DNA of 64,000 nucleotides from an uncultured Pelagibacteraceae bacterium (GTDB lineage: Bacteria; Pseudomonadota; Alphaproteobacteria; Pelagibacterales; Pelagibacteraceae): contig CACJFS010000002.1 in the NCBI GenBank assembly GCA_902592715.1, positions 39,643 through 103,642 of the forward strand. The letters are read 5' to 3'. A model generated the notes under the pieces. It made no database searches and was not told the DNA's origin. It saw only the letters and a program-made list of their open reading frames with translations. Positions 26,313 to 34,585 of the stretch are shown here, one piece after another. The translations under genes were made by a program, and so were the position numbers. Position 1 is the first letter of the stretch; each line of letters starts with the position of its first letter.

Positions 26313-27338
26313 TTATGAGTTTGAGAGCGATTCTTGTAATTCTTTATTAGATATATACCCTTTAGCATTTCCTTCTTTATCGACTACTTCACAATTAGAA
26401 TTACTACAAACAACTTGAGGTAGAAACTCCTCTACAAATTGATCTTCTCCTACTTTAATCAAGTTTGATTTATCAATATCATCTGATTGATTTACTGGTT
26501 TCATTATAATTTTTGCTTTAATAACTTTTGTTCTATTTACGTCTTTTACAAATGCCTCAACATATTCATCAGCAGGGTTCATTATAATTTCTACAGGAGT
26601 TCCTACCTGCACAAGTTTTCCTGCATTCAAAATTCCAATATGATCTCCTAACCTTAAAGATTCATCAAGATCATGAGTAATAAATACTATGGTTTTTTTT
26701 AATTCTGATTGGAGGTCTATTAGTTGTTTTTGCATATCACTTCTAATCAAAGGATCTAATGCAGAAAAAGCTTCATCCATTAGCATAATATCTGTGTCAG
26801 TAGCTAAAGCTCTAGCAAGACCTACTCGTTGTTGCATACCCCCTGAAAGCTGTGCAGGATACTGATTTTCAAATCCAGTTAAACCAACTGACTCAATTTT
26901 TTCCATCGCAATAGAATTTCTCTTCTCAACCTCCATACCTTGCATTTCAAGTCCATAGCCAACATTTTGCAAAACTGTTTTATGAGGAAATAGCCCAAAT
27001 CTTTGGAATACCATACTCATTTTCTGTCTTCTAAATTCTATTAACTGTTCTTTATTTAAAGTTGTAACATCTTTACCTTCTACTAAAATTTCTCCAGCAG
27101 TCGGATCAATTAATCTATTTAAATGTCTAATTAATGTAGACTTCCCTGATCCCGACAAGCCCATACAAACAAATGTCTCTCCTTCTTCAATTTTTAGGGA
27201 TACATTATCTAATCCAACAGTATGTCCAGTTTTTTCAAGAACATCCTCTTTTTTAGCCCCTTCTTGTACCATTTTAAGAACGCTTTCGGGCTTAGGACCA
27301 AAAATTTTGTATACGTTATTGATTTCGATTTTAGACAT
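26313..27338 (-). CDS. proV: Glycine betaine/proline-type ABC importer ATPase ProV (copy 1)
   Basis: A 341-residue ATPase of the OpuA/ProU family. Walker A is GLSGSGKST near residue 61, with the ProV-specific N-terminal KIFGP and VLEKTGHTVGLDNVS stretches. The signature is [15 protein letters not shown], and Walker B is [14 protein letters not shown] with A replacing the usual P. The C-terminal tail is short, with one degenerate CBS-like segment ending in KGYISNKEL, compared with two CBS domains in the roughly 400-residue E. coli protein. It has no permease gene next to it; the nearest are at 30381-32498 with a second ATPase, so it may share that permease. Confidence 0.88.
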   Translation of the reverse strand: MSKIEINNVYKIFGPKPESVLKMVQEGAKKEDVLEKTGHTVGLDNVSLKIEEGETFVCMGLSGSGKSTLIRHLNRLIDPTAGEILVEGKDVTTLNKEQLIEFRRQKMSMVFQRFGLFPHKTVLQNVGYGLEMQGMEVEKRNSIAMEKIESVGLTGFENQYPAQLSGGMQQRVGLARALATDTDIMLMDEAFSALDPLIRSDMQKQLIDLQSELKKTIVFITHDLDESLRLGDHIGILNAGKLVQVGTPVEIIMNPADEYVEAFVKDVNRTKVIKAKIIMKPVNQSDDIDKSNLIKVGEDQFVEEFLPQVVCSNSNCEVVDKEGNAKGYISNKELQESLSNS

Positions 27339-27440
27339 ATTTAATTAAAGTTTAGTTCTTTTAATACATCAAAGCAAATCAACAATAAAATAACTTTATT
27401 AAATACAACTATTAATTGAATTGAATTTTTTTTGATTTTA

Positions 27441-27446
27441 TATAAT
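27441..27446 (+). promoter_or_regulatory. Possible -10 box for the gamma-butyrobetaine hydroxylase gene
   Basis: An exact TATAAT lies only eight bases before the start codon at 27455. TTGAAT hexamers are present at 14 and 19 bp, neither ideal. If used, transcription would begin about at the start codon and the mRNA would be nearly leaderless; no Shine-Dalgarno sequence is seen. The 116-base gap also has to serve the divergent proV gene. Confidence 0.35.
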
Positions 27447-27454
27447 TATTTACT

Positions 27455-28588
27455 ATGAATTCGATTTCTAAAATCGCAAAAAACAGCACTTATTTACAAA
27501 TTACCTGGAACGATGGTGAAGAAAGTAAATTTAATTACATGTGGTTAAGAGATAATTGTCCGACAGCACATGATAGAGACTCCAGACATAGAATGTTTAA
27601 CATTTTAGAGGTATCTAAAGAAATAAATCCTAAAAAATATTCTTTAAATGGTGATGGCAAATTAGAAATAGAGTGGAGTGAAGGAGACCACACCAGTTAT
27701 TACGATCCTAACTGGTTGAGAGAAAATTGCTATACTATTAAAAATAAACAACAATTTATTTCGCCTTATCAACTTTGGAACAATAATTTAGAACAAGATT
27801 TTGAATCAATTTGTATTGAACATGATGAAGTAATTAATTCCGATGAAGGATTAATAAAATGGTTAGAGCTTCTACATCATAAAGGCATTGCAATTGTAAA
27901 AAATTCACCGACTGAAAAAAAATCGGGTTTTGAAATTCTTCACAGGATAAGTCACGTAAGAGAAACTTTTTTTAAAACTCCTTTTGAAGTTATCAATATT
28001 CCAAAACCAAATAATTCTGCATATACAGCACATGCTTTAAGAAACCACATGGATTTACCTTGGTTTGAATTACCTCCTGGTTACCAGTTTTTGCATTGTT
28101 TGGTAAATGATGCAAAGGGCGGAGACTCCTCTGCCATTGATGGATTTGCTGTTGCTGATTATTTAAGAAAATATGAAAAAGATATATTTGAAACACTAAT
28201 CTCTGTCCCACTAAAATTTAGAGATAAGGATTATACTCAAGAATCTCATCGAAGCTTTCATGCCCCAGCAATTAGTTTAACAAAAGATAAAGATTTTCAT
28301 GATATTAGGTTTAGTGTAGCAACTATGGATGCTCTGGACTGCCACCCCGACAAAATGGACCAAGTTTATAAAGCTCACCATAGATTTGGAAATCTTTTGC
28401 ATGATGATAAATTTCAGATAAAATTTAGACTAGGGCCAGGAGATATATTTTCTTTTAATAATAGACGTGTTTTGCATGGTAGAACAGCTTTTGATCCAAA
28501 TTCAGGTCATCGTCATCTCCAAGGCTACTATCTAGACAGAGATGAGATAATTGGCAGATTGGAATATCTTAAACAATATAAATCATAA
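27455..28588 (+). CDS. Gamma-butyrobetaine hydroxylase-like dioxygenase (BBOX/TMLH family)
   Basis: A 377-residue protein with the two-part layout of gamma-butyrobetaine dioxygenase: an N-terminal zinc-type domain (WLRDNCP near 30-36, GDHTSYYDPNWLRENC near 77-92) and a TauD-like catalytic domain. Iron ligands are H198 and D200 in LRNHMDLPW and H341 in RRVLHGR. LPPGYQFLHCL, GGDSSAIDGF and RLGPGDIFSFNNRR align with the human enzyme as I know it. The reaction would make L-carnitine from gamma-butyrobetaine, feeding the CdhA/CdhC/CdhB genes nearby. Of the zinc ligands in human BBOX1 (C38, C40, C43, H82), only C35 and H79 are kept; T37 and D40 replace two cysteines. Trimethyllysine hydroxylase activity is the main alternative. 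Confidence 0.8.
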   Translation: MNSISKIAKNSTYLQITWNDGEESKFNYMWLRDNCPTAHDRDSRHRMFNILEVSKEINPKKYSLNGDGKLEIEWSEGDHTSYYDPNWLRENCYTIKNKQQFISPYQLWNNNLEQDFESICIEHDEVINSDEGLIKWLELLHHKGIAIVKNSPTEKKSGFEILHRISHVRETFFKTPFEVINIPKPNNSAYTAHALRNHMDLPWFELPPGYQFLHCLVNDAKGGDSSAIDGFAVADYLRKYEKDIFETLISVPLKFRDKDYTQESHRSFHAPAISLTKDKDFHDIRFSVATMDALDCHPDKMDQVYKAHHRFGNLLHDDKFQIKFRLGPGDIFSFNNRRVLHGRTAFDPNSGHRHLQGYYLDRDEIIGRLEYLKQYKS

Positions 28589-29221
28589 ATTTTCAAATAT
28601 AAGATTATTATTTTTGTTATATTTAAAAAATTCTTTTCTAGTTTTAATTGTGTAGTAATATTTTTCCTTACTGATCAGTTGTACTTTCTTATTATCTAAA
28701 AACTTCTTATCTAATATTAGATACTTAATTTTTTTATTTAACCCATATTTTAAAATCGACTTAACACTGTCTTTATTAGAAAATGATAAACCAACATTAA
28801 CTTTTGAATTAATTTTTAAAAGATTATGAATATTTTCATGTTTAAAGGAGATAAAAATACATTTTTTAAATTTCTTAGTCTCGCTTATTAACTTAGATAA
28901 GATCTTTTTTTTTAGTAATGGTTTTATTTCTATAAATATAGGAAATTTATTTTTTGATAGCTCTAAAACCTCCTTTAACAGAGGTATTTTAAATTTTTTG
29001 TACTTAATTTTTTTTAATTCTCCATAATTAATATTTTTTATACTTTTATTTAATTTGAAAATTCTTCTTAAAGTAAAATCATGAAAGCATACAAATTTAT
29101 TATCATTGGTTGTGTGAATATCAGTTTCAATACCAAATTTTTTTTTAAATGATGCTCTAAATGACTCTAGACAGTTTTCTTTGTAATTTTTATTTACAAT
29201 CCCTCGATGAATTATATGCAT
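28583..29221 (-). CDS. Glycerophosphodiester phosphodiesterase (GDPD)
   Basis: A 212-residue GDPD-family TIM barrel, shorter than the usual 240-260. Catalytic features are H-R-G at residues 5-7, ETDIHTTNDNKFVCFHD with the metal-binding E-x-D and the second catalytic His, and IFIEIKP near 99. It cleaves glycerophosphodiesters such as glycerophosphocholine into glycerol-3-phosphate and the alcohol, so next to glycine betaine uptake genes it may release choline. The HRG motif begins at residue 5, so the start at 29221 is almost certainly right even though it lies two bases behind the T run of the proX terminator and has no Shine-Dalgarno. It overlaps the convergent BBOX-like gene by six bases. 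Confidence 0.83.
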   Translation of the reverse strand: MHIIHRGIVNKNYKENCLESFRASFKKKFGIETDIHTTNDNKFVCFHDFTLRRIFKLNKSIKNINYGELKKIKYKKFKIPLLKEVLELSKNKFPIFIEIKPLLKKKILSKLISETKKFKKCIFISFKHENIHNLLKINSKVNVGLSFSNKDSVKSILKYGLNKKIKYLILDKKFLDNKKVQLISKEKYYYTIKTRKEFFKYNKNNNLIFENL

Positions 29222-29230
29222 GTAAAAAAA

Positions 29231-29256
29231 AAGGGCTCTGTTTTCACAAAGCCCTT
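29231..29256 (-). terminator. Intrinsic terminator behind proX
   Basis: Read on the minus strand, AAGGGCT-T-TGT and ACA-G-AGCCCTT pair around a GAAA loop (11 pairs with one T-G wobble) and are followed by nine T (plus-strand A run at 29224-29232). It ends the proW-proX transcript just before the GDPD start codon. Confidence 0.9.
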
Positions 29257-29279
29257 AATTATTTTTTAAAGTTAAATTT

Positions 29280-30290
29280 TTAGTTAGGTAACCAACTTTT
29301 CCATTTGTCTGGATTGTTGTCTAACCACTCATTTACAACTTCTTTGACATCTCTTTTTTTGATATCAACTTCAACAAGCATCTTAGCTTGGTCTAAGTTG
29401 TCTAATCTCATTCTTTCAAAAAAAGCTTTTGCTTTAGCATGTTCTGGTTTAGCAAATGTATCAGGATTACCATAATTCATAGTATAATCTTTATCCCAAC
29501 CAGTTGCTGGCCATCCATCTGTACCACAAGTTTTCCAGTTGTTTGCTTCAGTAAATGTATCTCCTGCACAAGTTTTGTAATCAGGAAGACCTACTCCTAC
29601 CATGTCAAACTCACCAAAGAACCAGTGTGGTGACCAAAGGTATAATAAGAATGGTTCTTTTCTCATATAAGCAGCTTTAGCTTCTGCAACTGCAGCAGCC
29701 TCTGTTCCTAGCTCATCCGCTTGAAAGTCAATTCCTAAAAGATCTAATCTTTTTTGGTCGTGACAGTTCCAACCAGCTACAGGACATCCAATTAATCTTC
29801 CTTTGCCGCCAGTTTCGATTGTTGCAAACTCTTTCTTATGTTTGTTTAAATCTCTCCAAGTTTTAATTCCAAATTTTTCAGCTGCATATCTAGGGATCCA
29901 GTAATCAGACATACCGATAATTCCAGTTGTTCCTAAAAGATCAACTGTTCCATCACCCTTGTATGATTTTACAACTTTACCATCGTAAATTAAATCTTCA
30001 TTAAACATAACATCATCTGCCTCTGCATAACTTGGCCAGCTTTCACAAGCAAAATCAAGTTCACCAGCAGCAATTGCTTCCCATAATCCAGTTCCTGATG
30101 GGAATACTGTTTGTTTAACTTTATAGCCCATTTCTCTTTCAAGAATTCCTACTGCAACTTCACAAGTAATAATTCCACCTGTCCAGTCAGCAATAGCAGC
30201 ATGTAATCTTTTTGCATTAGCCTGAGTAAGACTAGCAAATAAAATTACGAAAGATAAAAATAGAGCTGATATTGTTTTTGATAATCTCAT
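29280..30290 (-). CDS. proX: Glycine betaine/proline-type ABC substrate-binding protein ProX
   Basis: A 336-residue periplasmic protein with a signal peptide of about 26 residues ending in QANA. The OpuAC fold is recognised from ADWTGGIITCEVAVGILE, FPSGTGLWEAIAAGELDFACESWPS and YLWSPHWFFGEFDMVGVGLPDY, which supply aromatic residues of the kind that cage a quaternary ammonium group. Extra cysteines (CPVAGWNCHD, CAGDTF, KTCGTDGW) suggest disulfides. The start has a strong Shine-Dalgarno AGAGGAAAT (30293-30301). It follows the ProW gene by 90 bases and ends with its own terminator. Glycine betaine or a relative such as choline or carnitine is the likely ligand. Confidence 0.9.
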   Translation of the reverse strand: MRLSKTISALFLSFVILFASLTQANAKRLHAAIADWTGGIITCEVAVGILEREMGYKVKQTVFPSGTGLWEAIAAGELDFACESWPSYAEADDVMFNEDLIYDGKVVKSYKGDGTVDLLGTTGIIGMSDYWIPRYAAEKFGIKTWRDLNKHKKEFATIETGGKGRLIGCPVAGWNCHDQKRLDLLGIDFQADELGTEAAAVAEAKAAYMRKEPFLLYLWSPHWFFGEFDMVGVGLPDYKTCAGDTFTEANNWKTCGTDGWPATGWDKDYTMNYGNPDTFAKPEHAKAKAFFERMRLDNLDQAKMLVEVDIKKRDVKEVVNEWLDNNPDKWKSWLPN

Positions 30291-30380
30291 TTATTTCCTC
30301 TCATTTAATTAATTAAAGTTATATTTTAAAACAAAAACTAGTCGTTTGTAAACTGAGAAAAATGTATCTTTTGCTTGTTT

Positions 30381-32498
30381 TTATAAACCTAGAGCTTCTC
30401 TTTGTTTTTTTGTCCAAGCGAGTGATATTCTGTCTATAATTATTGCTAATAATACTATTCCTATACCTGCTGCCAAGCCCCTACCAGTGTCGGATCTTGC
30501 CAATCCATTAAATACTTCTAAACCTAATCCCTTTCCACCAATTAAGGGTGTAACAATTTGCATAGCAAACGCCATAATTACCGTTTGATTAAATCCAATC
30601 ACTAAACTTGGTATTGCCAATGGAAATTTAATTTTATTTAATGTTTGCAATAGTGTACCACCGAAAGAACGCGAAACCTCCGAGTAAGTTCCAGATACTT
30701 GAGTTAAACCTAAAGAAGTTAATCTAATTATAGGCGGTATCGAATATATAACTGTTGCTAATATTGCTGAAACAACACCTCCACCAAAAAACATCAAAAC
30801 AGGAATTAAATAACAGAAATAAGGTAATGTCTGCATAGCATCTAAAACAACATTTTGAACATTTCTAAATCTCTCATTATAAGAAGCAATTATTCCAAGA
30901 GGAACTCCAATCATAAAACATAAAGCTACTGACACCAAAACAGAGGACAGTGTTATCATTGACTGAGGCCATATCCCACAAGCACCAATAAAAAGTAATA
31001 ACAATGCAGTTATAATTGCAAATCTTATGCCAACAGTAAAATAACCAATCGCAGAGAATACTCCCAATGTATACCACCATGGCACATGCGTTAAGAAGAT
31101 ATCAAGTGGTCGTAAAAGCTTTAGATAAACAAATGCTCTAAGAGCTTTAGTAAATGCAATAAAGCCGGGATTGACTGTTAATGAGTCTACGGCACTGGAA
31201 ATTGGTTGTCTAATTGACAATCTCCATTCTTCAGGAAAAGATCCTATGCTAATTAAATAAGAGTCTACAAATGATATAGCTAGAACAAGAAAAAAAGAAG
31301 GTATGATATAATATCTTCTTGTTATAGCTTCACCTATATCTCTAGCAGTATTTTTATTTGATAATGAAATACAAAATTCAAATACATAAGCAATTGACCT
31401 TGTTAAATTAATACATACAAAATTAGTTAATCCACTTAAAAATTCTAAAGGTTTTTCTATAACTCTAGCAATTAAATATTTTTCCCAAGATTGAGGAAGT
31501 AAATAAAATTTTTGAACATTAGAGGGTAGAGATTGTTCTGTTTTACTGAAAGACATACTAAATCTATCAAACATTATAGCCATAAAAAGAATACAAAGCC
31601 CTCCTTCCATCGCCCAACCAACGTCTAGTCTTCTAATTGCTTGCCACACTTGACCGCCAATACCTTCAGCCCCAATAAAACATGCAAGAACTACAAGCGC
31701 CAATGCCATCATAATAACTTGGTTTATACCCATCATTATACTGGGTAATGAAAGTGGAATTTTAATTTTGAATAAAAGTTGTAATTTACTTGAGCCAAAT
31801 GACGTTGCTGACTCTATTGTCTCCGCGGAAACTTGTCTAATTCCTGTATTTGTTAATCTAATTATTGGAGGCATAGAATAAATCATAGTGGCTAATATTG
31901 CGGGCGCTCCTCCAATGCCAAAAAAGAATAAAGCTGGAAAAAGATAAACAAAAGCTGGCATCACTTGCATTGTATCTAAAATAGGTTTCATAAAATTTTC
32001 AAATCGATCACTTTGAGAGCACATAACACCCAAGGTCACGCCTACAACCACACACATTAATACAGATAAACCCATCAATGCTACAGTTTGAAGGGAAGGT
32101 TCCCACATACCTGTAGCGCCCCAAAAATAAATTACGAATAAGGAATATAGACCCAATCTCAAGCCACCTGCAATTAAACAGGGTAAAAATACTAACGCTG
32201 CAATTAATAGCCAAGGAGAGTCGAGAAGAAAGTCTTCAACAAAATAATAAATATTTTTAATGTAACTAGCTATTATTTTTGTAATCCATCTATAATTTTT
32301 TTTTAAGTAATCCTCACCTTCATTAACCCATGCTGTAAATGTAAATTGATCAGTTACTACTTTTGGCATTTTTGAAGGACCGTCGCTTTGAAAAGATAAC
32401 CACAATGCAACTAAAAAAGTTAATAGAACTAAAGAATATGTAATTATATTTTTAGATGAAATTGATTTTCCTTGGATACTAGAGACTTCAGATGACAT
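30381..32498 (-). CDS. proW: Glycine betaine-type ABC permease ProW, double-length
   Basis: A 705-residue permease, about twice the usual size, holding two binding-protein-dependent transport domains in tandem. The first core is near residues 135-325 (SVLMCVVVGVTLGVM, then SMPPIIRLTNTGIRQVSAETIESATSFGSS) and the second near 505-695 (LVSVALCFMIGVPLGII, then SIPPIIRLTSLGLTQVSGTYSEVSRSFGGT). Each carries its own EAA-type coupling loop, so one chain can supply both halves of the channel. An N-terminal cytosolic and membrane region precedes the first core. It is divergent from a ProV gene at 32578, with 79 bases between them. Confidence 0.9.
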   Translation of the reverse strand: MSSEVSSIQGKSISSKNIITYSLVLLTFLVALWLSFQSDGPSKMPKVVTDQFTFTAWVNEGEDYLKKNYRWITKIIASYIKNIYYFVEDFLLDSPWLLIAALVFLPCLIAGGLRLGLYSLFVIYFWGATGMWEPSLQTVALMGLSVLMCVVVGVTLGVMCSQSDRFENFMKPILDTMQVMPAFVYLFPALFFFGIGGAPAILATMIYSMPPIIRLTNTGIRQVSAETIESATSFGSSKLQLLFKIKIPLSLPSIMMGINQVIMMALALVVLACFIGAEGIGGQVWQAIRRLDVGWAMEGGLCILFMAIMFDRFSMSFSKTEQSLPSNVQKFYLLPQSWEKYLIARVIEKPLEFLSGLTNFVCINLTRSIAYVFEFCISLSNKNTARDIGEAITRRYYIIPSFFLVLAISFVDSYLISIGSFPEEWRLSIRQPISSAVDSLTVNPGFIAFTKALRAFVYLKLLRPLDIFLTHVPWWYTLGVFSAIGYFTVGIRFAIITALLLLFIGACGIWPQSMITLSSVLVSVALCFMIGVPLGIIASYNERFRNVQNVVLDAMQTLPYFCYLIPVLMFFGGGVVSAILATVIYSIPPIIRLTSLGLTQVSGTYSEVSRSFGGTLLQTLNKIKFPLAIPSLVIGFNQTVIMAFAMQIVTPLIGGKGLGLEVFNGLARSDTGRGLAAGIGIVLLAIIIDRISLAWTKKQREALGL

Positions 32499-32577
32499 AA
32501 TTCTAGAAATTTAAAATAAATAATTTTACATTTAAAGAAAAATATTGTCTATTTTTATGTTATTAAAATAACAAAAT

Positions 32578-33624
32578 ATGAGTAATCAAGCAAAAATAAC
32601 TTGTACTAACGTTTGGAAATTATTTGGACCAGACGAAAAAAGAATTATAAAAAATTTAGATAAAAATTTATCAATCAAAGAAGTTCAAGAAAAAACTGGA
32701 CATGTTGTTGCTGTTAAAGATGTTAGCTTTTCAATTGAGAAAGGTGAAACATTTGTAGTGATGGGTTTATCTGGAAGTGGAAAATCAACTTTAGTCAGAT
32801 GCATTTCAAGACTAATTGAACCGACCTCTGGTACAGTTAAAATGGATGATGTAGATGTTACAAAAATGAATGGAAGAGATTTATTAGATTTAAGAAGAAA
32901 TAAGATGAGCATGGTTTTTCAACATTTTGGATTATTCCCACATAGAACAGTTATTGAAAATATTGGTTATGGATTAGAAATTAGAGGTAACAAAAAAAAT
33001 GATCGAATAGAAAAGTCAATGGATGTTTTAAAAATGGTAGGCTTGGAAGGTTGGCACAATAATTATCCAAGAGAACTTTCTGGTGGTATGCAACAAAGAG
33101 TTGGACTTGCAAGGGCACTCGCAGTTGATCCAGAAATCTTAATTTTTGATGAACCTTTTTCTGCACTTGACCCACTAATTAGAAGAGAAATGCAGGATGA
33201 ATTATTAAAAATTCAAGAAAAACTTCAAAAGACAATGGTTTTTATTACGCACGATTTCTTAGAAGCCATAAAGATGGGAGATCATATTGCTATTATGAAG
33301 GATGGTGAGGTTTCACAAGTTGGTACCCCAGAGGAAATTGTTGCAAATCCTAAAGATCAATATGTAAAAGATTTCTGTGAAGATGTTCCAAAATATAAAG
33401 TCTTAAGTGCAAGCAAAGTAATGAGAGAAGAATGTTGTGATGATACAAAAAAATTGTTTGAAGATGGATCTAATAATATTCCACATGACTCAAAAATTGA
33501 GACATTGATTGATAAACTAGTTGATACAGATCAGAAATTTCCAGTTGTAGATACAGATACAGGAAAATTGATTGGTGAAATTGATAGAGCAATAGTTATG
33601 AAGTCAATGAAGTCTGCTAATTAA
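32578..33624 (+). CDS. proV: Glycine betaine/proline-type ABC importer ATPase ProV (copy 2)
   Basis: A 348-residue ATPase of the OpuA/ProU type. [10 protein letters not shown] and [15 protein letters not shown] mark the ProV subfamily; Walker A is GLSGSGKST near residue 64, the signature [15 protein letters not shown] and Walker [15 protein letters not shown] are intact. The C-terminal tail has a single short CBS-like piece ([21 protein letters not shown]). It is divergent from the double permease gene and is the natural ATPase partner of ProW and ProX. Its stop overlaps the convergent DMT permease gene by eight bases. Confidence 0.9.
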   Translation: MSNQAKITCTNVWKLFGPDEKRIIKNLDKNLSIKEVQEKTGHVVAVKDVSFSIEKGETFVVMGLSGSGKSTLVRCISRLIEPTSGTVKMDDVDVTKMNGRDLLDLRRNKMSMVFQHFGLFPHRTVIENIGYGLEIRGNKKNDRIEKSMDVLKMVGLEGWHNNYPRELSGGMQQRVGLARALAVDPEILIFDEPFSALDPLIRREMQDELLKIQEKLQKTMVFITHDFLEAIKMGDHIAIMKDGEVSQVGTPEEIVANPKDQYVKDFCEDVPKYKVLSASKVMREECCDDTKKLFEDGSNNIPHDSKIETLIDKLVDTDQKFPVVDTDTGKLIGEIDRAIVMKSMKSAN

Positions 33625-34549
33625 TCTCTCTACTTACCTTAGTACTTTTTTGTTTAACTTTATCTCTCCAAATAATTATCATTCCTGCAAACACAATCAC
33701 AAAAACTCCAGGAAATAATTGTTCCCAAGGCGCCTCGTTAAAAAACCACCAACCTAAAACAAAAGATGATGGGATGCCAAAATATTCAAAAGATGCCATC
33801 TTGCTTGCAGAAATTAATCTATAAGCATAAATGAAAAGTATTGCAGCTGTCCCACCTAGTATTCCAGTTAATATCATTAACAGAAAGTCTTGAGTACTTT
33901 TAATATCAGTATGTCCAGTGGTTATTAAAAATAATATTACTCCACCAATTACATTAAAGATTAAAGTATAAAGTTGTATTTTTGCTGTTGAGTGTCCATC
34001 TGGTATAAATTTTAAAATTATAACTGTAAAAGCCCAAGCAATCGCAGTTAATACAGGAAATATTGAATAAAAACTAAATATATCGCTTCCTGGCTGAACA
34101 ATTAGTACAACTCCAAAAAATCCAATAAATATTGCTGACCATCGATAAATACCCACCTTATCATTTAAAAAAATTATTGATAAAATTACAATGAAAAATG
34201 GTGACGAAAATGTAAGAACCATTGCAGTTGCAAATTCAAGATTAATTACTGAGATAAATATGAAGATATTCATAGACAAGAAAGCAAGTCCTCTTAAAAA
34301 GCTTAAAATTATAAATTTGTTGTTTAAATTTTTGAAAATTGAGAAATACTCTTTTGTAAATAGAATTAGAACAAAAAGAGGAATAACACCTGCAATATTT
34401 CTGAAAACAGCAAGCTGAATTACCGAATACTCATCTCCTAAAAATTTAATTACAACCATATACATGTCTACGCATAGAATTGCTAAGAGCATTGTAACTA
34501 TTGCTAAATAAGTATTTTTTAAATCTGTTTTTTCGGACGAAATATTCAT
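33617..34549 (-). CDS. EamA/DMT-family permease
   Basis: A 310-residue membrane protein with ten hydrophobic segments in two EamA halves. FRNIAGVIPLFVLILF, FLNDKVGIYRWSAIFIGFFGVVLIVQPGSD and FNEAPWEQLFPGVFVIVFAGMIIIWRDK mark the family. It is a single-gene unit between the proV gene (convergent, 8-base overlap) and a divergent iron alcohol dehydrogenase gene. Export of a metabolite is the usual role in this family; the substrate is unknown. Confidence 0.85.
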   Translation of the reverse strand: MNISSEKTDLKNTYLAIVTMLLAILCVDMYMVVIKFLGDEYSVIQLAVFRNIAGVIPLFVLILFTKEYFSIFKNLNNKFIILSFLRGLAFLSMNIFIFISVINLEFATAMVLTFSSPFFIVILSIIFLNDKVGIYRWSAIFIGFFGVVLIVQPGSDIFSFYSIFPVLTAIAWAFTVIILKFIPDGHSTAKIQLYTLIFNVIGGVILFLITTGHTDIKSTQDFLLMILTGILGGTAAILFIYAYRLISASKMASFEYFGIPSSFVLGWWFFNEAPWEQLFPGVFVIVFAGMIIIWRDKVKQKSTKVSREIN

Positions 34550-34585
34550 TTATAATTTTTTAAAATTGTATACTTTATCTAAGTT

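Noticed and set aside
32559..32572. GTTATT-AA-AATAAC inverted repeat before proV copy 2 as an operator
   Set aside because: The repeat is made almost only of A and T in an AT-rich genome, so chance is a good explanation; no second copy was noticed.
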